From positions 806,001-870,000 of the forward strand of contig OZ253956.1 of the NCBI GenBank assembly GCA_965267355.1: a stretch of DNA of 64,000 nt. Reading direction: 5' to 3'. Positions 9,231 to 17,209 of the stretch are shown piece after piece. The notes under the pieces are model-generated. The model had not been told where the DNA came from. It was given only the letters and a program-made list of their open reading frames with translations, and did no database searches. Source of the stretch: GCA-002793235 sp965267355. GTDB taxonomy: Bacteria; Bacteroidota; Bacteroidia; Flavobacteriales_E; Vicingaceae. Position numbers and translations under genes: made by a program. Numbering within the stretch: position 1 is the first letter of the stretch; each line of letters begins with the position of its first letter.

Positions 9231-9869
9231 TTATTTGTTAGATTTTAAAGCATCCAGCTCTTTTCTTAATTGTATTACATGTAATGTTAATTCTTCTACT
9301 TTTTCCATTAACAATACATTCATTTTGGCTACATCAACTCCTCTTTCTTTAACCTCATTTTCTGAAGGAATTCCCGGTAGGTGCTTGTTTTTGTTAATGT
9401 ATTTTTCTACTTCGTATAACGACATTAACTGATATTCTTTACTAAACACGTAATCTGCCCAAACGTTACTTTGCACAAAAACTTCTTTCGCTTTTAAAGT
9501 TCCATCTAAATACATTGTTCTATTATCTGAAAGTCGTACCAAAACATTTGAACTGCTTGCAGCATCATTGCCTTCTATATAAAAATTAAGGTTTTCATTT
9601 TGAGCATCATATAAAATATCTGCATGTTGTTCAGCCCCTTGAGAATCTTTAAAATAAATGCCCGATTCACTTTCATTATCATTACTAAGGGTTAAATTAA
9701 ATGCCGCACCCTTAATAGTTACATCATCATAGATAAACAAATCATCCCATGTTTGTAAAACATCATAATTTGTAGGGTTTGTAGGGTGTCCCCACTGTCC
9801 ATAACTTACATTAGCAAATAATACAGCTATAATAGCTATTGTTAATTTTTTCATTGTTTTCATCATCAT
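9231..9869 (-). CDS. Small tail-fibre-like secreted protein
   Basis: A 212-aa protein with a signal peptide (MKKLTIAIIAVLFANVSYGQ) preceded by a few optional residues; ATGs at 9869, 9866, 9863 and 9854 are all possible starts. The C-terminal half repeats the block of the 353-aa protein: FSKEYQLMSLYEVEKYINKN, then HLPGIPSENEVKERGVDVAK, then MNVLLMEKVEELTLHVIQL and a short coiled coil. It is shorter than its paralogue because the Gly/Asn-rich fibre part is reduced. It lies 8 nt after the esterase gene and 10 nt before the GH5-like gene, so the three form one operon. Confidence 0.82.
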   Translation of the reverse strand: MMMKTMKKLTIAIIAVLFANVSYGQWGHPTNPTNYDVLQTWDDLFIYDDVTIKGAAFNLTLSNDNESESGIYFKDSQGAEQHADILYDAQNENLNFYIEGNDAASSSNVLVRLSDNRTMYLDGTLKAKEVFVQSNVWADYVFSKEYQLMSLYEVEKYINKNKHLPGIPSENEVKERGVDVAKMNVLLMEKVEELTLHVIQLRKELDALKSNK

Positions 9870-9877
9870 AAAATTTT

Positions 9878-11986
9878 TTAATTAATATTTATTTTTTTTG
9901 TTATTATCTGATTATTCGTTTTGAGTTTTACTACATAAATTCCTTTCGGTTGATCGCTAATATTTATCTGATTATATTCTAGTGTTGTTGTATAATAAAT
10001 CACTTCTCCCAGTAAATTATAAATTACCAGAAAGTTAGGTTCATCTGTTTTTGAAACCCTAACGGTAAATTGCCCCCTACTAGGGTTAGGATAAATGGAT
10101 ACTTCAGGATGTACTAATTCAGGCTTTGTTCCCTCAAATATTGCTATTCTTGAAGCTGGAGATGTTGTACAATTATCGGGAGAGCTGATATACACATGTA
10201 CATCTGATCCTTGATAAGCTCTAAATCCAGGTTTTAAATGAATAATGTTTTGAGCTCTTAACTCTACATCAATGCCCGAATTTACGTTGGTATAACCGCT
10301 ACCACAATCAACATTACAGTTTGTAATGTATTTATCCTTTATTATACTGGTACTTAATGTACCACAAAGTTCCTGATCATAATTGTTATTAGAACATTCA
10401 TTCGTTCCTATAGGAAATACATGAAAGGAAAATGCAGCATTGCCTTCGGGGTTTTTCAACCAAAACATTTCTCTTTGAGCAGTAGAAGATGATGTGGGAT
10501 ATAAAGTAGGGTCTCCTTCTTTTAAATATGTTATATAATTCGTTGTGCTACCTGTATAATCTAAATAAACCTTATTATCAACTGTTGCCCCTCCAGAAAA
10601 ATTATATTGTTCATTCCCATTAATATCAACAAAATTGAAAAAATTCTCAAGGTTTGTTGGAAAAGCTGCCAGGTTTTGATCAAACTCTAAAACCACTTGC
10701 CCACTTTCAAAATAAGCATTCTGAATATTAGGAGAATTAATTCCAGACATTTTATTAGAACAATAAAAGTCCCGGCTAATTAAGTCATAAATCCTGTCAG
10801 CAAATACATTATACGCATCAATATCAAAATGACAATAAACTGTTTGTCCATTGTATTGTTCAATTAAATCAGCTCCTGCTGAATCTCTTTTCCGATCTCC
10901 TATTCCATTAGCTGCTATGGGCACCACATTTGACATTCCTGGTTCTTTGTAAAATACTCTTAATGCTTCTCTTACTCTTCGATTATTTCCCTGACCTCCA
11001 CAATCGGTATGAATCTGAACTGTATAAATTTTATCTATGGTTCCTAATTCTGATTGCCAATCGGTTACCAACTCATCCAGTTCATCTATATGGTTTTGTA
11101 CCGTTATTCCTGTTCCAGAAGTAGTTTCACCTTGATACCATATAATCCCTTTTACTTCATCTTGATAGTTAGCTTGCTGCACCTTGTAATTTAGTGCGCC
11201 AAATTGTGTACTTAAATCAAGAGGGTCATTAGTTGAACTGTAATCTAACTGGTGCTTCTCAATATATGTTCCGCCCTCTACTGCATTAATAATACAAGTG
11301 GGTATTTGATGATTTTGTTGAATTAGGTATTGCATTTTTAATGCCCAAACGCCAATAGCAGGTTCTACCGACCATGAATGATTACAATATGATTGTGCCC
11401 AAAAAATGTCGGTAGAAACATAAGTAGTACTCGCATTAGTGACACCAAATGTTTTACTAAACTTACTTTTGTAATTGGTATCTTGGGTAGCTCTTTCACT
11501 TTGCCAAGCTCCCGCTAATGCATTAGATTGCCCTGCAACTATATACACATCTCCACAAACCACATCAACTGCTTTTGTTTCGGAATGAATAATAATTTGC
11601 GAATTATCTTTTATATCAATTAAAAACTCATAGGTAAATAAGCCTGCTGATATTGTTGAATTAAATGTAAATGCGTTAGATGTAACTGTATTACATGTAT
11701 TAGAACTAGATATTACACTTCCATTAGCATCTTTTTTCGTAACTGTTAGGCATATTTTGTCTGCCTGACTATAAATAGGGTTATTTATTATTCCCGAGAT
11801 AGTTACTGTGGCCTGATCATTTGCATCTCTAGGATATAACTGATCATTTTCCGGATACAATCTAATTCCATTTACATCTGTAGAATAACTTATAACTTGA
11901 GCATAAGTATAGAAATTGCTCATTAATATAGCAATTAATAGAATTGCTTTTTTTACGGTTTCTAGTACTTGTTTGCTTTTTATCAT
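9878..11986 (-). CDS. T9SS-secreted SGNH / sialate O-acetylesterase-like protein
   Basis: A 702-aa protein with an N-terminal signal segment (AILLIAILMSNFYTYAQ). After an Ig-like region an SGNH-hydrolase domain of the SASA/carbohydrate-esterase type follows: block I VYIVAGQSNALAG (nucleophile Ser), a later GIIWYQGETT motif, and a possible block V His in the TVYCHFDIDAY region. The C-terminal third has a beta-rich domain, a stalk segment (AQNIIHLKPGFRAYQGSDVH) and a type A T9SS domain (VSIYPNPSRGQFTVRV...QPKGIYVVKL). It would remove acetyl groups from extracellular glycans and so assist the GH5-like enzyme encoded in the same operon. It is the promoter-proximal gene of that operon. Confidence 0.83.
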   Translation of the reverse strand: MIKSKQVLETVKKAILLIAILMSNFYTYAQVISYSTDVNGIRLYPENDQLYPRDANDQATVTISGIINNPIYSQADKICLTVTKKDANGSVISSSNTCNTVTSNAFTFNSTISAGLFTYEFLIDIKDNSQIIIHSETKAVDVVCGDVYIVAGQSNALAGAWQSERATQDTNYKSKFSKTFGVTNASTTYVSTDIFWAQSYCNHSWSVEPAIGVWALKMQYLIQQNHQIPTCIINAVEGGTYIEKHQLDYSSTNDPLDLSTQFGALNYKVQQANYQDEVKGIIWYQGETTSGTGITVQNHIDELDELVTDWQSELGTIDKIYTVQIHTDCGGQGNNRRVREALRVFYKEPGMSNVVPIAANGIGDRKRDSAGADLIEQYNGQTVYCHFDIDAYNVFADRIYDLISRDFYCSNKMSGINSPNIQNAYFESGQVVLEFDQNLAAFPTNLENFFNFVDINGNEQYNFSGGATVDNKVYLDYTGSTTNYITYLKEGDPTLYPTSSSTAQREMFWLKNPEGNAAFSFHVFPIGTNECSNNNYDQELCGTLSTSIIKDKYITNCNVDCGSGYTNVNSGIDVELRAQNIIHLKPGFRAYQGSDVHVYISSPDNCTTSPASRIAIFEGTKPELVHPEVSIYPNPSRGQFTVRVSKTDEPNFLVIYNLLGEVIYYTTTLEYNQINISDQPKGIYVVKLKTNNQIITKKININ

Positions 11987-12350
11987 GCTTAGTTATATTA
12001 TTAATAATTAACTGGAGTTTATTCTTTAAATAAAGAATAGATATATCTTCTCTCTTGTTTTACAATTAACTTCTATTCCTTCTTTGATCAAACGGTAATA
12101 CTTTATTGATGAGTAGTTAAAATACACTACTTCCCTGTTTATTTTACTAAACATCGATACCAATTTAGTTAACTCTTTATTTGGATTTTTTGAAAAGAAA
12201 GAAAAAAGTTATGAGCTCCGGTTAATTGCGTAATTAGATACACGCAACACCAAATATTTTAGAACGTATTTTTACGTATTTTACAACTATTATTCAATAC
12301 AAAAAAGCATAAGGCATCCCACCCTTATGGCATAAATTTGAAAATACATG
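11987..12350. other. Intergenic region with possible control sites for the secreted-enzyme operon
   Basis: This 364-nt AT-rich gap between polA and the enzyme operon holds no open frame I would call a gene. It contains an 8-bp inverted repeat with a 2-nt spacer (ATTCTTTA / TAAAGAAT, 12021-12038) and a LytTR-like half site on the minus strand (ACCGTTTGA, 12088-12096, 8 of 9 to the consensus; 7-mer CAAACGG on the plus strand shared with 4245-4251). A weaker AAC-containing site lies 23 bp away (12065-12073). I find no confident TAnnTTTG box, which would suit an activator-dependent promoter. Confidence 0.4.
12021..12038. repeat. Inverted repeat upstream of the secreted-enzyme operon
   Basis: ATTCTTTA, 2-nt AA spacer, TAAAGAAT: perfect 8-bp arms, 35 nt before the ATG of the esterase gene. 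It could be an operator or a leader hairpin; there is no GC content to make it a terminator. Confidence 0.4.
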
Positions 12351-15137
12351 TTAATGGGCCAACAACCAATTTTCTGCTGCATTCATCTCAACATCTAAAG
12401 GAACATCCAGTTTAACTGCATTCTCCATTTTGTCTTTAACAACAGCTTTTACCTGATCTAATTCGGGTTTATACACATCAAAAACCAATTCATCATGCAC
12501 CTGTAATAACATTTTAGATTTAAGTTGTCGCTGTTCAAATTCCTGATGAATATTAACCATGGCTATTTTAATAATATCAGCAGCAGAACCTTGAATGGGA
12601 GCATTAACGGCATTACGTTCAGCATGCCCTCTTACAACTGCATTATTAGAGTTAATGTCTTTTAAAATTCTCCTGCGTTGCATGATGGTTTCCACATAAC
12701 CTTGTTTTTTTGCCAACTCTACGTTGTTGTCCATATAGGCTTTTAACTTAGGGTATTTTTCAAAGTAGGTATCAATTATCTCTTTAGCTTCAGTACGAGA
12801 AATATTAATGTTTTGTGATAAGCCAAAAGCAGAAACGCCATAAATAATTCCAAAATTTACAGCTTTAGCTTTACTTCTCATTTCTCTATCCACCTCCTCT
12901 GGTTGAACTGCAAAAACCTTAGCAGCTGTAGCCGTGTGAATGTCTTCTCCTTTTATAAAAGCTTCTTGCATATTTTCATCGCCACTCAACGCAGCAATTA
13001 TTCTAAGCTCGATTTGAGAGTAATCAGCTGCTAATAGTGTATACTCATCATTTCTAGGAATAAACGCTTTACGTATTTCTCTTCCTTTTTCTGTTCTTAT
13101 TGGGATGTTCTGCAAGTTAGGATTGTTAGAGCTTAACCTACCAGTTGCCGCCACTGTTTGCATGTAACTAGTATGGATTTTACCATCTAATCCAACCAAC
13201 CCAGGGAGTGCATCAATATAAGTCGATTTTAATTTTTTTAGTGATCTGTACTCTAAAATTAAGGGAACGATTTCATGCTTATCTGCCAATTTAGAAAGTA
13301 CATCTTCACTTGTAGAGTATTGTCCTGTTTTTGTTTTTTTAGGTTTTTCTACAATTTGCATATTCTCAAACAATACAACACCCAACTGCTTAGGAGAATC
13401 TATGTTAAATTCCTCTCCCGAAATATCTGTTATTTGCTGAGTTAGTTTGTTTATCAACTCCTCCAATTCTAAAGAGAATTTTTTTAACGTTTCAACATCT
13501 AATCTTATTCCTTCCTTTTCCATAGAGGATAACACAGGAATTAATGGTGTTTCTATTTCATCCATTAATTTCTTTAACGTTTCATTCATCTTAGGCTCAA
13601 ACTCATTTTTCAACTGTAAAGTGATATCTGCATCTTCACAAGCATAATCTACAATTTGCTCTTGTGGGATATCTCGCATACTTTTTTGGTTTTTGCCTTT
13701 TTTACCAATTAAAGTTTCTATCGAAACTGGTTTATAACCCAAATAAGCCTCTGCCAACAAATCCATATTATGGCGCATATCTGGCTGAATAAGGTAATGA
13801 GCTATCATGGTATCAAATAACTTCCCTTTTACCTCAACACCATAAGTGCTCAGCACATTAATATCGTATTTAAGGTTTTGCCCAACTTTTTCAATGCCTT
13901 CATTTTCAAAAACAACTTTAAATTCATTAACAATTTGTTGTGCTTCATTTCTATCTTCAGGAAAAGGAACGTAAAAAGCCTCTCCTGCTTTAAAGGCAAA
14001 AGAAGCACCTACAATCTCTGATTCAAAAGGGTTTAAACCAGTAGTTTCTGTATCAAAACAAAAAGAAGTTTGTGATAATAACTGTTTAATCAAGTTTGCT
14101 CTTTTCTCAAGTGTATTTATAAAATGATACTCATGTTGAGTCGATTTAATATCCTTTTGTTCAATTTCTTGTGGCTCTTCTTCAACCGTTTCTTCTTGCA
14201 CATTACCAAATAAATCCATTTGCCCACCTACCTGAACAGGAGCAGCTTTAATCTGAATTTCTTTACCCAACACTCGCTTAGCTAAATTTCTAAATTCCAA
14301 TTCAGCAAAAAGCGTTGTAATTTTTTCTTCGTTAGGTTCTTCTACTTTTAAATCTTCAAAATCATATTCAACAGGAACATCTAAAATAATAGTGGCTAAC
14401 TTTTTTGATAATAACCCTTGTTCAGCAAAATTTTCTACGTTCTCTTTTTGTTTTCCTTTTAATTCATGAGAATGTTCAATTAACCCCTCTACACTTCCAT
14501 ATTGAGCAATTAGTTTTTTAGAGGTTTTTTCTCCAATACCTGGTATTCCAGGAATGTTATCTACCGCATCTCCCCATAACCCCAAAATGTCAATTACCTT
14601 TAATGGGTCATCAACTTCAAATTTGGCACATACCTCTGGAATTCCCCACACCTCAGCAGGCTTGCCAAAAGCTGCAGGTTTGTACATGAAAATGTTTTCT
14701 GAAACTAATTGCCCAAAATCTTTATCAGGAGTCATCATGTAAGTAGTAAATCCTTCTTTTTCGGCATGCTTGGCTATCGTTCCAATAATATCATCTGCTT
14801 CATAGCCCTCTTTTAATAAAATTGGAATGTTAAATGCTTCTATTATTTCCTTAATGTAAGGAATGGCCGTTCTAATATCTTCTGGCATTTCTTGCCTGCC
14901 TGCTTTATAATCTGCAAAATCAGCTTCTCTATTAGTCGCTCCACCAGGTGCATCAAAAACTACAGCTATGTGGGTAGGCTTCTGCTTTTGCAATACTTCA
15001 TTTAAGGTGTTGGTAAAACCTAACATAGCAGAAGTATTTAATCCTTTAGAATTGTATCGATGGTTTTTACCAAAACCAAAGTAAGCACGATAAATTAATG
15101 CAAACGCATCTAATAAAAAGAGTTTTTTTTCTGCCAT
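12351..15137 (-). CDS. polA: DNA polymerase I
   Basis: A 928-aa full-length PolA used in Okazaki-fragment maturation and excision repair. The N-terminal 5'-3' exonuclease (residues 1-300) has LLDAFALIYRAYF, a conserved YEADDIIGT and the helix-hairpin-helix region DNIPGIPGIGEKT. The 3'-5' exonuclease (about 350-530) keeps its metal ligands (FDTETTGLNP, YDINVL, DYACEDADI), so proofreading should be active. The polymerase part has motif A (LLAADYSQIELRIIA), the O-helix (RSKAKAVNFGIIYG) and motif C (LLQVHDELVFDV). It has its own unit, divergent from the PLP enzyme gene, with 107 nt between the starts. Confidence 0.97.
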   Translation of the reverse strand: MAEKKLFLLDAFALIYRAYFGFGKNHRYNSKGLNTSAMLGFTNTLNEVLQKQKPTHIAVVFDAPGGATNREADFADYKAGRQEMPEDIRTAIPYIKEIIEAFNIPILLKEGYEADDIIGTIAKHAEKEGFTTYMMTPDKDFGQLVSENIFMYKPAAFGKPAEVWGIPEVCAKFEVDDPLKVIDILGLWGDAVDNIPGIPGIGEKTSKKLIAQYGSVEGLIEHSHELKGKQKENVENFAEQGLLSKKLATIILDVPVEYDFEDLKVEEPNEEKITTLFAELEFRNLAKRVLGKEIQIKAAPVQVGGQMDLFGNVQEETVEEEPQEIEQKDIKSTQHEYHFINTLEKRANLIKQLLSQTSFCFDTETTGLNPFESEIVGASFAFKAGEAFYVPFPEDRNEAQQIVNEFKVVFENEGIEKVGQNLKYDINVLSTYGVEVKGKLFDTMIAHYLIQPDMRHNMDLLAEAYLGYKPVSIETLIGKKGKNQKSMRDIPQEQIVDYACEDADITLQLKNEFEPKMNETLKKLMDEIETPLIPVLSSMEKEGIRLDVETLKKFSLELEELINKLTQQITDISGEEFNIDSPKQLGVVLFENMQIVEKPKKTKTGQYSTSEDVLSKLADKHEIVPLILEYRSLKKLKSTYIDALPGLVGLDGKIHTSYMQTVAATGRLSSNNPNLQNIPIRTEKGREIRKAFIPRNDEYTLLAADYSQIELRIIAALSGDENMQEAFIKGEDIHTATAAKVFAVQPEEVDREMRSKAKAVNFGIIYGVSAFGLSQNINISRTEAKEIIDTYFEKYPKLKAYMDNNVELAKKQGYVETIMQRRRILKDINSNNAVVRGHAERNAVNAPIQGSAADIIKIAMVNIHQEFEQRQLKSKMLLQVHDELVFDVYKPELDQVKAVVKDKMENAVKLDVPLDVEMNAAENWLLAH

Positions 15138-15193
15138 AATATCAAAGTTGTTGAAGCCTTAAAGATAATGGTTTTTTAATGATTGGAAAACCT

Positions 15194-15201
15194 TAATTTT
15201 G
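15194..15201 (+). promoter_or_regulatory. Candidate -7 box (TAATTTTG) for the PLP enzyme gene
   Basis: TAATTTTG fits TAnnTTTG and lies 43 nt before the ATG at 15245. Upstream, at about the right distance, there is only a T-run without the G of the -33 element. Confidence 0.4.
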
Positions 15202-15244
15202 GCTGGAATTTTAGTTTTTATATCCTCCTTATAAACAAGAAGAA

Positions 15245-17080
15245 ATGAATGATCAGCTGAAAAATTACCTAAGCAGTGTATTAAAAAACATGCCTGAAGA
15301 TTGGCTAAAACTAACCACTCATCGCTTAGATATTTATAACGAATCTTTGGCAAAATCTGAATTTTTAGAGCAATTTGAAAACTTATATACTTCTAACACC
15401 TATGACAATGCAACACTAAATAATTTGCCTACTGCTTATGATTACATTAGACTTGGGCACCCTCTATCAAGTATATTAGAATGGGCCATTGCCAAAAACA
15501 ATCAACTAACCCCTAAACAAGTAATTTGCTTTTCCTCTCAAATCACTCCTATTTTAGCTGTTTTAAGAAAGAATTTATTGACTAATCAAAAAACTCAAAT
15601 TGCTTATACTGATGAGCTCCCACATGGATTTGATGCTGAGGCAATAAAAAGTGTATATGGATATAATTTTGAACTTAAAAAAATAAATACCCTTGATGAT
15701 ATTGCCGATTTTGATGGAAGTGTTATTTTAATTTCTAAAGCGGAAATTGATAGTATTAATCTCAACCCTAAGATAGATTTTTATGTTAACCTGCTTGACC
15801 ATTTAGGTAGCATTATTTTAGTAAATGGAAGAGATAATGGCGAATATATTTCAGAAATTCAGCACGTAAGAAGAAGGGAAACCATTGCTATGACACCTGC
15901 CAATTGCCTAGCTGCAATTAAAAAGCTGCTTGGTGAAAAAATTACTATTAATACTAACAACAAAGCCGAAAACAGAGCAAAGGTATTGGCAACCATTCAA
16001 AATATAACTGGCACAAATACTAAGGCAGTAATTGGCTCAAGTGGATTATCCATTCAGTATGCTATTGTAATGGGTTTAATTGATGATGCGTTAGAGAAAT
16101 ATAAAGGCAAAAAAATAAAAATAGTAGTTCCTCCAAACTGTTACGGTGGCACTAACGACCAGGCTAGACGTATTGCTGCATGTATTAAAAATGTTGAGGT
16201 AATGGATTTACCTGTTGATGGTAATCACAATATGGTAGAAAGTGTAGGAATTGTGTTGGATAAAATTGCTCAAGAAGATGCCATACCTTATATCATTGCA
16301 GAAATTCCTACGAACCCTAGGGTAGAAGTTCCTGATTTGGTTCAACTCAAAAACGAACTAAGTAAAGAACGTAAAACAACTGATGGAAAAATTGCTATTA
16401 GCCCTGTGTTTATTTTAGACCAAACTTTTTGTCCTAATGTTCATTTTTTGGGCGAAGATAATATACTTTCTTCCGTTAAAACTATTTCTTATGTAAGTGG
16501 TTCTAAATTTCCGAGTGGTGGAAAATGTACGGCTGGTTACTGTACTGCTAATAAAAAAGCTGAAAGGTTAATGGATAAAATTGAAAAGCACCTTATGCTT
16601 TGTGATAATGAAGCAACCGCTCTTCAATATGAGATATTGGCTAACCAAATGCCATCTATGATTCAACGAATTAAAGATGCTTATCAAAACACTCGCAAGT
16701 TTGTCAATTTTATTAAAGAAACTTTACCAACTGTAAAAATCAATTTTGTTTCAGAAGAACTAGCTGAGCAAGGATTTACGCCTTCCGTTTTTTCATTAGA
16801 CCTACCAACCAAAGGAAATACTGATGAGGAAAGAGAAATCTACAAAAGAGAACTTAACCTTAAGCTCATTAACTTAATGATTAATAAAATACCAAACGAA
16901 AGCAAGTATTGTGTGAGTTATGGTCAGTTAAAAGGTTGTTATTGGACTATCCCTGCCACCTCAACACAAGGCACCACCAAAGAAAGTGATAAGGATTACA
17001 TTGCTCGTGTAGCTCTATCTCCAAATATGGATTTGGAATTACATAAAAAAGTGTTCTTAGATTTTATATCCGAAATTTAA
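15245..17080 (+). CDS. PLP-dependent enzyme of the Cys/Met metabolism (cystathionine gamma-synthase-like) family, enlarged
   Basis: At 611 aa this is much longer than a classical cystathionine gamma-synthase (about 380-400 aa). The family signature is in the C-terminal 370 residues: a cofactor-binding-like AVIGSSGLSIQYAI, AEIPTNPRVEVPD (compare E-x-P-x-N-P), FILDQTFC (the Asp that contacts the pyridine nitrogen) and a lysine-bearing YVSGSKFPSGGKCTAGYC, where the Lys of GSK is the likely Schiff-base residue. The N-terminal 240 residues echo the same order of strands without a lysine (VICFSSQITPILAVL, VILISKAEIDSINLNP, GSIILVNGRDN) and may be a degenerate duplicate. The reaction is unknown; a transsulfuration-type lyase or synthase is likely. 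Confidence 0.78.
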   Translation: MNDQLKNYLSSVLKNMPEDWLKLTTHRLDIYNESLAKSEFLEQFENLYTSNTYDNATLNNLPTAYDYIRLGHPLSSILEWAIAKNNQLTPKQVICFSSQITPILAVLRKNLLTNQKTQIAYTDELPHGFDAEAIKSVYGYNFELKKINTLDDIADFDGSVILISKAEIDSINLNPKIDFYVNLLDHLGSIILVNGRDNGEYISEIQHVRRRETIAMTPANCLAAIKKLLGEKITINTNNKAENRAKVLATIQNITGTNTKAVIGSSGLSIQYAIVMGLIDDALEKYKGKKIKIVVPPNCYGGTNDQARRIAACIKNVEVMDLPVDGNHNMVESVGIVLDKIAQEDAIPYIIAEIPTNPRVEVPDLVQLKNELSKERKTTDGKIAISPVFILDQTFCPNVHFLGEDNILSSVKTISYVSGSKFPSGGKCTAGYCTANKKAERLMDKIEKHLMLCDNEATALQYEILANQMPSMIQRIKDAYQNTRKFVNFIKETLPTVKINFVSEELAEQGFTPSVFSLDLPTKGNTDEEREIYKRELNLKLINLMINKIPNESKYCVSYGQLKGCYWTIPATSTQGTTKESDKDYIARVALSPNMDLELHKKVFLDFISEI

Positions 17081-17182
17081 TTTTAAGACTTACTCCAACT
17101 AACCACGTTGTTTACTATGTATTTTAATTAAATAAACAAATGACTTTTATATAAATGAGAATGTAAATAAAATGGTTTTTGG

Positions 17183-17190
17183 TATTTTTG
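17183..17190 (+). promoter_or_regulatory. Candidate -7 box (TATTTTTG) for the repeat adhesin
   Basis: TATTTTTG fits TAnnTTTG and lies 19 nt before the ATG at 17210. The -33 position lacks a clear TTG. Confidence 0.4.
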
Positions 17191-17209
17191 AGTACCTAAC
17201 TTAAACATT

